Assembly: GCF_000472925.1 (NCBI RefSeq)
Contig: NZ_AXAS01000020.1
Coordinates: 62,001 to 126,000 of the forward strand
DNA length: 64,000 bases
DNA from: Bradyrhizobium sp. Ec3.3
Lineage (GTDB): Bacteria > Pseudomonadota > Alphaproteobacteria > Rhizobiales > Xanthobacteraceae
Direction of reading: 5' to 3'
Part shown: one piece after another, positions 34,473 to 43,197 of the stretch
Numbering within the stretch: position 1 is the first letter of the stretch
Layout of the letters: every line of letters starts with the position of its first letter
The notes under the pieces: generated by a model
What the model was told of the DNA's origin: nothing
Database searches by the model: none
What the model saw: the letters and a program-made list of their open reading frames with translations, nothing else
Translations under genes and position numbers: made by a program

Positions 34473-34586
34473 TTACGCCGCGAAGTGGTGCGCGATGGTG
34501 AAGACCGCCGCTGCGCAGAGAATCAGGGTCGAAACCGCGCCGGCGATGCCGCGCGCGAGGCGTGCGCGTGTCAAATGTCTGGCCAT
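34473..34586 (-). CDS. Small single-span membrane peptide
   Basis: A 37-residue product: basic start MARHLTRARLARG, then one hydrophobic helix (IAGAVSTLILCAAAVFTIAH). A strong GAGGAGAGG Shine-Dalgarno sits just before the ATG at 34586. It is 13 bp from the next gene on the same strand, so probably cotranscribed. Function unknown. Confidence 0.5.
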   Translation of the reverse strand: MARHLTRARLARGIAGAVSTLILCAAAVFTIAHHFAA

Positions 34587-34719
34587 GTTCCTCTCCTCGT
34601 CTTTCGAGGGGGAAATCGTGGAGCGGCCGGTTGGTTCCTCACTGCGAGCGGCAATCATGCAGATCAGCCGGTATCCGCGTCACGCAAATCACCGGATATC
34701 GGGTGCTCGGCGATCATCA

Positions 34720-35736
34720 TCAGGCGAGCTTGCCGGCGGCGCTTTCGAGCAGTCCCCAGGCTTCATTGCCGAACCGTGCCTTCCATTCGCCGTAGAACCC
34801 GGCCTCGCGCAGCCTGGCGCGGAAACTGTCGAGCGCGGGCCTGGTGAATGTCAGGCCTTTGCCCTGAAGAACCGATTGCACCGTCGCGTTGAACGCCTTC
34901 ATGTCGTCACGCTGCTTGAGGCCGGCATCGTTGATGGCCCTGGCGACGACGGCCTGAAGATCCGCGGGCAACCGCTGCCAGGCGCGGCCGTTGGCGACGA
35001 ACCAGAAACCGTCCCAGATGTGGTTGCTGATGGCGCAGTATTTCTGCACCTCGTAGAGTTTTGCGATCTGGATGATCGGCAGCGGATTTTCCTGCGCATC
35101 GACGATGCGGGTCTGGAGCGACGAGTAGACCTCGCTGAATTGCAGGCTGGTGGGCGAGGCCGAGAGCGCCTTGAACATGGAGATGCTGAGCGGGCTGACG
35201 GGCACGCGGATCTTCAATCCGTGCATGTCCTTGGCGTCCTCGATCGGCCTCATGCCGCTCGTGATCTGGCGAAAACCATTGTCCCACATCTTCTCGAACG
35301 CATGGAGGCCGACCTTCGCCATCGCCGCGCGGACATGTGCGCCGAGCGCGCCGTCCATCGCCTTCCACACCTGGTCGTAGTCGGCAAAGGCGAAGCCGAC
35401 CGCATTGATCGCGGCCACCTGGGCCAGCGTCGCCACGACCAGCGCCGACGGCGTGAAAAAGGTGATGGCGCCGCTGCGCACCTGGGTCAGCATGTCGGTA
35501 TCGCCGCCGAGCTGGTTGTTCGGGAAGATCGTGATCTCGACGCGGCCGCCGGTCTCCTTTGCGACGCGGTCGGCGGCCTCCTGCGCGCGGATGTTGAGCG
35601 GATGACTGAGCGGCAGGTTGTTGCCGTATGTCAGCGCGAACTCGGCAGCGCGGGCGACGCGCGGCACGGCACCGGTGAGGCCGGCGGCGGGCAGGGCGGA
35701 CAGCGCTTGCAGGGCGCGCCGGCGGGTCAGGGTCAC
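34720..35736 (-). CDS. TRAP transporter substrate-binding protein, DctP family
   Basis: A 338-residue periplasmic binding protein with an N-terminal export signal (TRRRALQALSALPAAGLTGAVPRVARA; the twin-arginine pattern allows Tat). The DctP fold shows LPLSHPLNIRAQEAADRVAKETGGRVEI, the ligand-arginine region MHGLKIRVPVSP, and FSEVYSSLQTRIVDAQENPLP. Start is GTG 35736 with GGAGGAGAGG upstream. No membrane subunits (DctQ/DctM) are nearby. A TetR operator lies between it and the divergent tetR gene and could affect both. Confidence 0.9.
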   Translation of the reverse strand: MTLTRRRALQALSALPAAGLTGAVPRVARAAEFALTYGNNLPLSHPLNIRAQEAADRVAKETGGRVEITIFPNNQLGGDTDMLTQVRSGAITFFTPSALVVATLAQVAAINAVGFAFADYDQVWKAMDGALGAHVRAAMAKVGLHAFEKMWDNGFRQITSGMRPIEDAKDMHGLKIRVPVSPLSISMFKALSASPTSLQFSEVYSSLQTRIVDAQENPLPIIQIAKLYEVQKYCAISNHIWDGFWFVANGRAWQRLPADLQAVVARAINDAGLKQRDDMKAFNATVQSVLQGKGLTFTRPALDSFRARLREAGFYGEWKARFGNEAWGLLESAAGKLA

Positions 35737-35848
35737 AGCCTCTCCTCCAACGGGATCTTTGATGTTGCATGATGTCGTCTGCGACGATCTCGCCGCGAAA
35801 ATCGCGAATGTCGGCCAGGGTGTCAAACGACAAAGGCAATCTTGATTT

Positions 35849-35864
35849 GGAAATAAATGTTCCC
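35849..35864. promoter_or_regulatory. TetR operator, copy 1 (ahead of tetR)
   Basis: GGAAATAAATGTTCCC, an imperfect palindrome 13 bases before the TetR ATG. It matches copy 2 at 36514-36529 at 14 of 16 positions. Likely the autoregulatory site of the TetR gene product. Confidence 0.7.
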
Positions 35865-35876
35865 TATTGTGTACAG

Positions 35877-36497
35877 ATGCGAAGGAACACGCGAGGATTG
35901 CAGCCCATCTCCCGTCCGCGCGGCCGGCCGCGGGAGTTCGACATGGACGTGGCGCTCGACAGGGCGGTGCGGGTGTTTCGCGAGCGCGGCTATCACGCGA
36001 CCTCGATCGGCGACCTGACCGAGGCGATGGAACTCGCGACAGGCAGCATCTACAAGGCATTCCCTGACAAACGTGCGGTGTTCCTCGCCGCGTTCGAGCG
36101 CTACACGGCGCTCCGCCAGCACGAAATCCGGCGCGCCGCCGCGGAAGGCACCTGCGGGCGCGACCGCCTGCGCAACGTGCTGCTTTCCTATGTCGAAGCG
36201 TCCCAGGGCAGCGAAGGACGGCGCGGCTGCCTCGTCGTTGGCAGCGCAGTCGAGTTGGCCGCGCGCGATCCGGAGATCGCGTCGCGCGTCGCGGCCCAGC
36301 TGAAGAGCAACGAAGGTTTCATCGCCGGCCTCATTCGCGAGGGGCAGGCCGACGGCTCGGTCCCCGCTCGCGTCGATCCCGACGATACCGCGCGCCTGAT
36401 GATCTGCATGACGCAAGGACTTCGCGTGATCGGAAAGGCGCGGCTGCCGCTCGATGGCGAGCGCATCGTTACGGTCGCGATGAAGCTGCTCGCCTGA
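35877..36497 (+). CDS. TetR-family transcriptional regulator
   Basis: A 206-residue repressor. The N-terminal helix-turn-helix is AVRVFRERGYHATSIGDLTEAMELATGSIYKAFPDKRAVFLAAF, near residues 30-73. The C-terminal part resembles the TetR_C group associated with efflux control (RRGCLVVGSAVELAARDPEIASRVA). Start is ATG 35877. Near-identical palindromes lie before this gene and before the following MFS gene, so it probably controls itself and that transporter. Confidence 0.9.
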   Translation: MRRNTRGLQPISRPRGRPREFDMDVALDRAVRVFRERGYHATSIGDLTEAMELATGSIYKAFPDKRAVFLAAFERYTALRQHEIRRAAAEGTCGRDRLRNVLLSYVEASQGSEGRRGCLVVGSAVELAARDPEIASRVAAQLKSNEGFIAGLIREGQADGSVPARVDPDDTARLMICMTQGLRVIGKARLPLDGERIVTVAMKLLA

Positions 36498-36513
36498 TTT
36501 GTTTGCCTAATTA

Positions 36514-36529
36514 GGAAATAAACGTTTCC
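36514..36529. promoter_or_regulatory. TetR operator, copy 2 (ahead of MFS gene)
   Basis: GGAAATAAACGTTTCC, a near-perfect palindrome (GGAAA/TTTCC arms) in the 49-bp gap between tetR and the MFS gene. Confidence 0.7.
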
Positions 36530-36546
36530 GATATATGGAGTGTGTG

Positions 36547-37743
36547 ATGACGATGAACGCCACGATCGAAACCGCGCCCGACGAGGGCGCCGTTTCGCGG
36601 CGCCTGACCATTCTCCTTGCCGCCGCCTGCGGCATGGTCGCGGCGAACATCTACTATGCGCAGCCGCTGATTGGGCCGATCAGCACGGCGCTCGGCCTTT
36701 CGCACGACGCTGCGGGCCTGATCGTCACCATGACGCAAGTCGGCTATGGCGTCGGGCTCCTGCTGATCGTCCCGCTCGGTGATCTCGTCGAAAACCGCAC
36801 GCTGATCTGCTCCGTTATCGGTCTTGGCGCCGCTGCATTATTGGCCGCCGCCTGCGCGACACAGGCCTTGCCGTTTCTCGTCGCTGCACTCTTCATCGGG
36901 CTCGGCTCGGTCGCGGTCCAGATCATCATTCCCTATGCCGCGCACCTTGCGCCGGCAGCAACGCGCGGACGCGTTGTCGGCAATGTCTCGACAGGCCTGA
37001 TGCTCGGCATCATGCTGGCGCGGCCGGTTTCGAGCTTCCTGGCGTCGATTGCCTCGTGGCATGCCGTCTTCTCGGGCTCGACCGTGCTCATGATCGCGCT
37101 CGCCGGTGTGCTGTGGCGCACGTTGCCGAAGCGCATGCCGGTGGTGCGGCTGCACTATCTCCAGCTGCTAGGATCGATGCCGCATCTGGTGCGGACGACG
37201 CCGGTCCTGCGCCGTCGTGCGCTGTATCAAGCCTTCCTGTTCGGCGCGTTCAGCCTGTTCTGGACCGTGACGCCGCTTCTGCTGGCGAGCCCTGCGTTCG
37301 GCTTGTCCCAGCGCGGCATCGCGTTGTTCGCGCTCGCTGGCGTCGCCGGCGCGGTGGCCGCGCCGATTGCTGGACGGATTGCCGATCGCGGATATAGCCG
37401 CGGCGCGACGCGCGCTGCCATGCTGCTGGTCGCGGCCGCTTTTCTGATTACGCATATCGGCGCCGCCGGCTCTACGCTGAACCTCGCCTGCCTGGCCATC
37501 GCGGCGATCGCGATCGATTTCGGCGTGCAGGGCAATGTCGTCCTCGGCTTTCGCACGATCTTCGCGCTCGGCCCGGAGCACCGCAGCCGTCTCAACGGCC
37601 TCTATATGGCGACGTTCTTCACGGCCGGTGCCGCGGGCTCCGCGCTTGGCGGCTTTGCCTTTGCGCATGGCGGCTGGACGCTCGCATCCTCGATCGGCTT
37701 TGCGCTGCCGGCCGCGGCGTTGATCTACGCTGCCTTCGAGTGA
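36547..37743 (+). CDS. MFS efflux-type transporter
   Basis: A 398-residue inner-membrane transporter with about twelve helices. It begins LTILLAAACGMVAANIYYAQPLIGPIS near residue 22, a start typical of YfcJ/AraJ-like drug or sugar efflux MFS proteins. The loop after helix 2 is VPLGDLVENRTLI. Start is ATG 36547, since GGAG lies 6 bases before it; ATG 36535 is poorer. Controlled by the adjacent TetR through the palindrome at 36514. The substrate is probably a toxic compound; not known. Confidence 0.85.
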   Translation: MTMNATIETAPDEGAVSRRLTILLAAACGMVAANIYYAQPLIGPISTALGLSHDAAGLIVTMTQVGYGVGLLLIVPLGDLVENRTLICSVIGLGAAALLAAACATQALPFLVAALFIGLGSVAVQIIIPYAAHLAPAATRGRVVGNVSTGLMLGIMLARPVSSFLASIASWHAVFSGSTVLMIALAGVLWRTLPKRMPVVRLHYLQLLGSMPHLVRTTPVLRRRALYQAFLFGAFSLFWTVTPLLLASPAFGLSQRGIALFALAGVAGAVAAPIAGRIADRGYSRGATRAAMLLVAAAFLITHIGAAGSTLNLACLAIAAIAIDFGVQGNVVLGFRTIFALGPEHRSRLNGLYMATFFTAGAAGSALGGFAFAHGGWTLASSIGFALPAAALIYAAFE

Positions 37744-37866
37744 GGTACTTGGCAGCACGGGCAAGGATTCGGAAACTATCCGCCGTCTCTCTGTCCGCCG
37801 CTAACGAATCGAAAAAGGTTCTGGCGCACCTTTGGCCCAGCGAATGGGAATTGGGGAGATTTCGAT

Positions 37867-38088
37867 ATGGACGGGAAAGCCATCCTGGAGAACGTACGGC
37901 GCTATCGGGCGATCGCGTCACTGCACCGCCAGACGGCCGCGTTCCGGCCGCATCAGAGCTGGTCTCTGCTGGAGCAGGCAAGCGAGTGGGAATCCCGCGC
38001 GCTGGCGGAGCTCGAGGCTTACTTCGCCGGCGGCGATCGTCGCTGGTCCGGGCCTGCGCAAGCCGGTCTGGAACTGATGGCGGCATGA
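37867..38088 (+). CDS. Small hypothetical protein, paralogue of 56883-57095
   Basis: A 73-residue protein: ENVRRYRAIASLHRQTAAFRPHQSWSLLEQASEWESRALAELEAYF. The first 45 residues align without gaps to the small gene after cbbE, with over half of positions identical. Basic N-terminal half, acidic helix, then a variable tail. No known domain. It lies between the MFS gene and the sensor kinase with 120-bp and 208-bp gaps, so probably its own unit. The start is supported by the paralogue. Confidence 0.65.
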   Translation: MDGKAILENVRRYRAIASLHRQTAAFRPHQSWSLLEQASEWESRALAELEAYFAGGDRRWSGPAQAGLELMAA

Positions 38089-38296
38089 GGCCAAGGTCGC
38101 CGCACCCGGCTGCAAGCGCCGGGTAGACAGGCCATTTCTACTTTGCATGGGGTTGTTTTCGACTTTTTGGATGAGCCGCGCAGCGTTAACCATTTGATGC
38201 CCTGCGGCGTCCGAAGACTAACCTGACGCCGGTGTTGCACACCTGCATCATGCGCGCCCATAATTACCGTGCCGGCTGATCGAAGAGCCTGCGGAT

Positions 38297-40096
38297 ATGG
38301 GAATCCTGGTGCAGCCTGTTCATCCTGCCTCCATGCGGCGTTCGCTGATTGGCGCGCTCGCGCTCGCCACGGTCGCAGCGGCAGGCTGGTTGACCTACGT
38401 TGTCGCTCTGGACGCAGATTTCGCGCGCATGCAGCGCGAAGCCAACGACCGGCTCACGCTGATCGCCAGCAGCTTCGATGCTACCGTCGCGCGCTACCGT
38501 TATCTGCCGGCGGTCCTCTCGCTCGCCGATCCGATCCGCGAGCTCTATCGCAATCCCGGCGATGCGGCGGCGATCGTGGCCGCCAATCGCTATCTGCAAT
38601 CACTGGATCAGAAGGCAGGCTCAGCAGAGCTCTTCGTGCTCGACAGCACGGGCCTTGCGCTCGCCGCCAGCAATTTCGACGGTGCGTCGAGCTTCGTCGG
38701 GCAGAACTACGCCTTCCGCCCCTATTTCCAGGACGCGATGCTGACCGGCGAGGGGCACTACTATGCCGTCGGCGCCACCACCGGGCAGCCCGGCTATTTC
38801 CTCTCGCATCGCATCGAGGAGGGCGGCAAGATCCTCGGCGTTGCCGTGGTCAAGATCGATCTCAGCCCGCTCGAGACCGACTGGGCCCGCGCCGGCGATC
38901 TCATCGCCATGGCCGACGAGCATGGCGTGATCTTCCTCGCCAGCCGCCAGGAGTGGAAATATCACCCGCTGACGCAAATCCGCGCGGACCACGTCGCGGA
39001 GCTGAGTGCGGCGCGGCAGTTCGGCCAGGCGATCGATGCGGAGCCGGTCTTCGTTCCCGGCGGCAACCGCGAAGGCGTCCAGATCGGCCGTGCACGCGGG
39101 CGCGGCGGCGCGGAGCTTGGCGAATACACCCTTGAGGTCCGGCCGCTCGATCACGGCTGGAAGCTGCTTTTGTTTTCCGATGTGGTCGATGCTCGGCGTC
39201 ATGCAGCGACAATCGCTACCGCCTGCGTCTTTGCGCTCATCGCGCTCTTGATGGGCATCATGGTTGCCGATCAGCGGCGCCAGGTGATCCGCGCCAAGCT
39301 CGAGGCGCATGACGCGCTGGAGCAGCGCGTCGCCGAGCGGACAGAGGAGCTGCGTCGGACCCACGAGAACCTCGTGCAAAGCGCCAAGCTCGCAAGCCTC
39401 GGCCAGGCGCTGGCCGGCGTCGCGCACGAGATCAACCAGCCGCTCGCGGCGCTGATCACCTATGTGGCAAGCAGCCGCGTCCTGCTTCGCCGCAACGAGG
39501 TCGAGCGTGCGGCGGCCAATCTCGACCTGATGTCCGCAGTCGCGGAGCGCATGATGGCGCTGATCTCGCACCTACGGATGTTCGCGCGCAAGGAAACCAG
39601 CGCGCGCAGCGCCGTCGCGCTCGCAGCCGTCGTCGACAATGCGCTCCGCCTGCTGCAATACCGCATCAACAACGACGGTATCGAGGTCGTGCGCGCCCTT
39701 GGCACGGAGCCGGTGCATGGTTTTGCCAATCCCGTTCGCCTCGAGCAGGTCCTGGTCAACCTGCTGTCGAACGCGATCGATGCGATGCAGGGGCGCGAGC
39801 GGCGTATCCTCGGCGTCGTGCTCGAAGGGCGGGAGGGCGTGGCCGTGATCGCGATCAGCGATACCGGCAAGGGAATCGCGCCCGAGCATATGAAATCCCT
39901 GTTCGACCCGTTCTTTACCACCAAGGAGATCGGCGAGGGGCTTGGCCTGGGGCTCTCGATCTCGTACGGGATTGTCCGGGAATTCGGAGGAGACATCCTG
40001 GTGGAGAGCGTGCCGGGCCAGGGATCGACGTTCAAGGTGATCATTCCGCTGGTCGACGCCGGCATGTCGTCGGCCAAGTCGGAGCTGCACGCATGA
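38297..40096 (+). CDS. Sensor histidine kinase, DctB-like
   Basis: Membrane sensor kinase of 599 residues. TM1 spans about residues 14-35; the periplasmic double-Cache-type sensor runs to about 290 (YLPAVLSLADPIRELY, GLALAASNFDG, GQNYAFRPYFQDAM, as in DctB); TM2 is near 305-325. The HisKA motif is GVAHEINQPLAALI with the phosphoacceptor His near 381, and the ATPase has NLLSNAIDAM, DTGKGIAPEHM and GEGLGLGLSISYG. The stop overlaps the regulator start (ATGA). In known systems DctB senses C4-dicarboxylates; the ligand here is inferred only. Confidence 0.9.
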   Translation: MGILVQPVHPASMRRSLIGALALATVAAAGWLTYVVALDADFARMQREANDRLTLIASSFDATVARYRYLPAVLSLADPIRELYRNPGDAAAIVAANRYLQSLDQKAGSAELFVLDSTGLALAASNFDGASSFVGQNYAFRPYFQDAMLTGEGHYYAVGATTGQPGYFLSHRIEEGGKILGVAVVKIDLSPLETDWARAGDLIAMADEHGVIFLASRQEWKYHPLTQIRADHVAELSAARQFGQAIDAEPVFVPGGNREGVQIGRARGRGGAELGEYTLEVRPLDHGWKLLLFSDVVDARRHAATIATACVFALIALLMGIMVADQRRQVIRAKLEAHDALEQRVAERTEELRRTHENLVQSAKLASLGQALAGVAHEINQPLAALITYVASSRVLLRRNEVERAAANLDLMSAVAERMMALISHLRMFARKETSARSAVALAAVVDNALRLLQYRINNDGIEVVRALGTEPVHGFANPVRLEQVLVNLLSNAIDAMQGRERRILGVVLEGREGVAVIAISDTGKGIAPEHMKSLFDPFFTTKEIGEGLGLGLSISYGIVREFGGDILVESVPGQGSTFKVIIPLVDAGMSSAKSELHA

Positions 40097-41451
40097 GCGG
40101 CGCGGTGCTCGTCGTCGACGATGAGGAGATCGTCCGCAATTCGGTGCGGCAGTGGCTGGAGCTCGGTGGCTTCACGGTGCGGGTCGCAGCCGGCGCCGAC
40201 GAGGCGATGGTGCTGCTGAAGCAGCGTGCGCCTGACGTCGTGCTGAGCGATTTCCGCATGCCGCAGACGTCGGGGCTCGAGCTGATGCGGGCGATCCACC
40301 GCGCCGATCCCGATCTTCCCGTGGTGCTGCTGACCGCCCATGGTGACGTGCCGCTCGCGGTCGCCGCGATGCGCGAGGGCGCCTATGACTTCCTGCAAAA
40401 GCCCTATGATCCGGAACAGCTTTCCGCCGTGATCTCCCGCGCGGTCGAGCGGCGGCAATTGAAACTGCAACTCGGCGAGCTCGAAGGCCGTCTCGCTGCG
40501 GCTGGCGCGATCGAAGCCCGGCTGATCGGTGTGTCGAAGCCGATGGCTGGCTTGCGCGCAAGCGTTCTGGAGCTTGCCGCCCATGACCGCGACGTCATCG
40601 TCACCGGCGAGACCGGGACGGGCAAGGAGCTGGTCGCACGGGCGCTGCATGATTTCGGGCCTCGTGCGAAGGCGCCGTTCGTTGCCGTGAACTGCGCGGC
40701 GATCCCGGCCGAGCTGTTCGAGAGCGAGCTGTTCGGCCACGAGGCCGGCGCCTTCACCGGCGCGCGCGGGCCACGCATCGGCAAGTTCGAGCATGCCAAT
40801 GGCGGCACGCTGCTGCTCGACGAGATCGAGAGCATGCCGCTACCGTTCCAGGCCAAGATCCTGCGTGCACTCCAGGAGCGCACCATCGAGCGTGTCGGAT
40901 CGAACAAGCTGCTTCCGGTCGATGTCCGGGTGATTGCGGCCGCCAAGGGCGATCTTGCCGCCGACAGCCGCGACGGCCGCTTCCGCTCCGACCTCTATTT
41001 CCGTCTCGCCGCCGCCGAGATCGACCTGCCGGCGCTGCGCGATCGCGGCAATGACGTGCTGCTGCTGTTCGAGCACTTTGCCGCTGCCGCCGCAAAGAGC
41101 GCCGGCCGCACGCTGACGCCGCTCCGGGCCGGTGATCTCGACGCGCTGCTTGCCCATGACTGGCCCGGCAACGTGCGCGAACTGAAGAACGTCGCCGAGC
41201 GCTATGCACTGGGCTTGGCGGCGACCGGTCGCAGCGTCGCCGAGATCCTGCGACGTGGCGAGCCGGGCGCGCCGCAGCGGACGCTCGCCGGACGCGTCGC
41301 GGCCTATGAGCGGGCGCTGATCGAGGCAAGTCTGCGCGAGCATGACGGCTCGATCGCCGCCGTCACCGAGGAGCTCGGCATTCCCCGCCGGACGCTGAAC
41401 GAGAAGATGACGAAATATGCGCTGGCGCGGCCTGGTCGGAAGGACGGCTGA
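40093..41451 (+). CDS. Sigma-54-dependent response regulator, DctD-like
   Basis: NtrC-family activator of 452 residues. Receiver domain with phosphoacceptor Asp53 (VLSDFRMP), AAA+ domain with Walker A GETGTGKE near 174, the sigma-54 contact loop GAFTGA near 220 and Walker B GGTLLLDEIESM, then a Fis-type helix-turn-helix (SIAAVTEELGIPRRTLNEKM). Coupled by a 4-base overlap to the kinase. The twin palindromes and the sigma-54 promoter directly downstream are its probable targets, driving the MHS transporter. Confidence 0.93.
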   Translation: MSGAVLVVDDEEIVRNSVRQWLELGGFTVRVAAGADEAMVLLKQRAPDVVLSDFRMPQTSGLELMRAIHRADPDLPVVLLTAHGDVPLAVAAMREGAYDFLQKPYDPEQLSAVISRAVERRQLKLQLGELEGRLAAAGAIEARLIGVSKPMAGLRASVLELAAHDRDVIVTGETGTGKELVARALHDFGPRAKAPFVAVNCAAIPAELFESELFGHEAGAFTGARGPRIGKFEHANGGTLLLDEIESMPLPFQAKILRALQERTIERVGSNKLLPVDVRVIAAAKGDLAADSRDGRFRSDLYFRLAAAEIDLPALRDRGNDVLLLFEHFAAAAAKSAGRTLTPLRAGDLDALLAHDWPGNVRELKNVAERYALGLAATGRSVAEILRRGEPGAPQRTLAGRVAAYERALIEASLREHDGSIAAVTEELGIPRRTLNEKMTKYALARPGRKDG

Positions 41452-41464
41452 GCGAGCAGCATGA

Positions 41465-41514
41465 TCGGCGGAAATCCGCCGATTGCCTCGCGCGCGTCGG
41501 CGGATTTCCGCCGA
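41465..41514. promoter_or_regulatory. Twin activator-binding palindromes for the DctD-like regulator
   Basis: Two 18-bp palindromes, TCGGCGGA-N2-TCCGCCGA, at 41465-41482 and 41497-41514; one is the exact reverse complement of the other. Centres are 32 bp apart, about three helical turns, and lie some 120-150 bp upstream of the expected start site of the sigma-54 promoter, a normal place for an enhancer. Confidence 0.85.
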
Positions 41515-41596
41515 TGAATTCTCGCCAGCCCGAACTGTCCCCGCAGAAAGCTTGCGAAAACGCGCGAATCCGGCCGCTCTGCCCATCGATCGCGGC

Positions 41597-41612
41597 TGGC
41601 ACGGCCGTTGCT
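41597..41612 (+). promoter_or_regulatory. Sigma-54 promoter of the MHS transporter gene
   Basis: TGGCACGGCCGTTGCT, with GG and GC separated by exactly 10 bases, matches the -24/-12 consensus. It lies 85 bp before the transporter ATG. Confidence 0.88.
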
Positions 41613-41699
41613 GACAGAGGCGGAAGCCGGGACGGCGCCAACTCGCGAGCCAACAAGTGAGCGGACCGTCCCCACGGGCAACACGCGTTGGAGGACGTC

Positions 41700-43040
41700 A
41701 TGAGTTCACAGGAAGCCTCGATCACCGATTTCACCGCACCGGGCGCCGACCCGCGCGCGGGCGCCGACGTGAGGCGCCGGCTGCGCGCGATCTTCGTCGG
41801 TTCGGTCGGCAATCTCGTCGAGTGGTACGATTTTTACGCCTATGCGGCGTTCGCGCTCTATTTCGCCAAGGCATTCTTCCCCGACGGCGACGAGGTGGTG
41901 CAGCAGCTCAATGCGGCGCTGCTGTTCGCCGCCGGCTTTTTGGTGCGGCCGCTCGGCGGCTGGCTGTTCGGCCATCTCGCCGATCGCTACGGCCGGCGCA
42001 ACGCGCTGACGCTCTCCGTCGTGATGATGTGCTTCGGCTCGCTGATCATTGCGGTGACGCCGACCTATGCCTCGATCGGGCTTGCTGCGCCGGTCATCCT
42101 CGGTCTCGCGCGCATCCTGCAAGGCCTCAGTCTCGGCGGCGAATACGGCACCAGCGCCACCTATCTCAGTGAGGTCGCCGACGAGAAGAACCGCGGCTTC
42201 TATTCCAGCTTCCAGTACGTGACGCTGATCGGCGGCCAGCTCTGCGCCATCTTGGTGCTGCTGCTGTTGCAGAAGGTGTTCCTGTCGACCGAGGAGATCC
42301 GCACCTGGGGCTGGCGCGTGCCATTCGCCTTCGGCGCAGTGCTCGCGGTCGTCGCCGCGTTGATGCGCAGCAACCTGCACGAGACCGAGGCGTTCAAGAA
42401 CAGCCAGGCGGTGGTGAAGAAGACCAGCTCCCTCCGAGCGCTCCTCAACTATCCGCGCGAGCTGCTGCTGGTGGTCGGCCTCACCATGGGCGGGACTGCG
42501 GCATTCTACACCTACACCACCTACATGCAGAAATTCCTCCGTCTCTCGGTCAAGCTCAGCGACGACCAGACTACGATGGTGACGGCGGGAAGCCTCGTCT
42601 TCGCGATGGTGCTGCAGCCGATCTACGGCGCGATCTCCGATCGCATCGGGCGCAAATGGCTTCTGATCGGCTTCGGCGTATCCGGTACGCTGTTCACCAT
42701 TCCGCTCCTGACGACGCTCCAGGCCGCGCACGACGCGCTGACCGCCTTCCTGCTGATCGCGGCCGCGTGGATGATCGTGTCCGGCTATACCGCGATCAAC
42801 GCGGTGGTGAAGGCGGAGCTGTTTCCAACCAGCGTGCGCGCAACCGGCGTGGGCGTGCCCTATGCGCTGACCGTCTCGATCTTTGGCGGCACCGCGGAAT
42901 CGATTGCGCTGTGGTTCAAGTCGATCGGGCACGAAAGCTGGTTCTACTACTATCTCACGGGCTGCATCGCGGTGTCGCTGCTCGTCTATCTCACGATGCG
43001 GGATACCAAGAGCAGCTCTGCGATGGACCGGCACGAATAG
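41700..43040 (+). CDS. MHS-family MFS transporter (organic acid/H+ symporter type)
   Basis: A 446-residue inner-membrane symporter of the metabolite:H+ symport family. Signatures are GSVGNLVEWYDFYAYAAFALYFAKAFFP near residue 30, GHLADRYGRRNALTLS near 92, and GLARILQGLSLGGEYGTSATYLSEVA. Relatives carry alpha-ketoglutarate, citrate, shikimate or dicarboxylates. Start is ATG 41700 because GGAGG lies just before it. The enhancer pair and sigma-54 promoter upstream place it under the DctBD-like system. Confidence 0.9.
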   Translation: MSSQEASITDFTAPGADPRAGADVRRRLRAIFVGSVGNLVEWYDFYAYAAFALYFAKAFFPDGDEVVQQLNAALLFAAGFLVRPLGGWLFGHLADRYGRRNALTLSVVMMCFGSLIIAVTPTYASIGLAAPVILGLARILQGLSLGGEYGTSATYLSEVADEKNRGFYSSFQYVTLIGGQLCAILVLLLLQKVFLSTEEIRTWGWRVPFAFGAVLAVVAALMRSNLHETEAFKNSQAVVKKTSSLRALLNYPRELLLVVGLTMGGTAAFYTYTTYMQKFLRLSVKLSDDQTTMVTAGSLVFAMVLQPIYGAISDRIGRKWLLIGFGVSGTLFTIPLLTTLQAAHDALTAFLLIAAAWMIVSGYTAINAVVKAELFPTSVRATGVGVPYALTVSIFGGTAESIALWFKSIGHESWFYYYLTGCIAVSLLVYLTMRDTKSSSAMDRHE

Positions 43041-43197
43041 GCTGCTGGCCACCGCATGGCAGCACACGCCGGCGGTGGCCATTTACCACGACCTGGTACC
43101 GCTCATTTCGCAATGCACAACTATCGCGGGCCCCGAACAGGTGTGCTAGCCTTGCTTGGAACCTCAGCCGCGTTCGCGGCGCAAAAGGGGATTTCCA

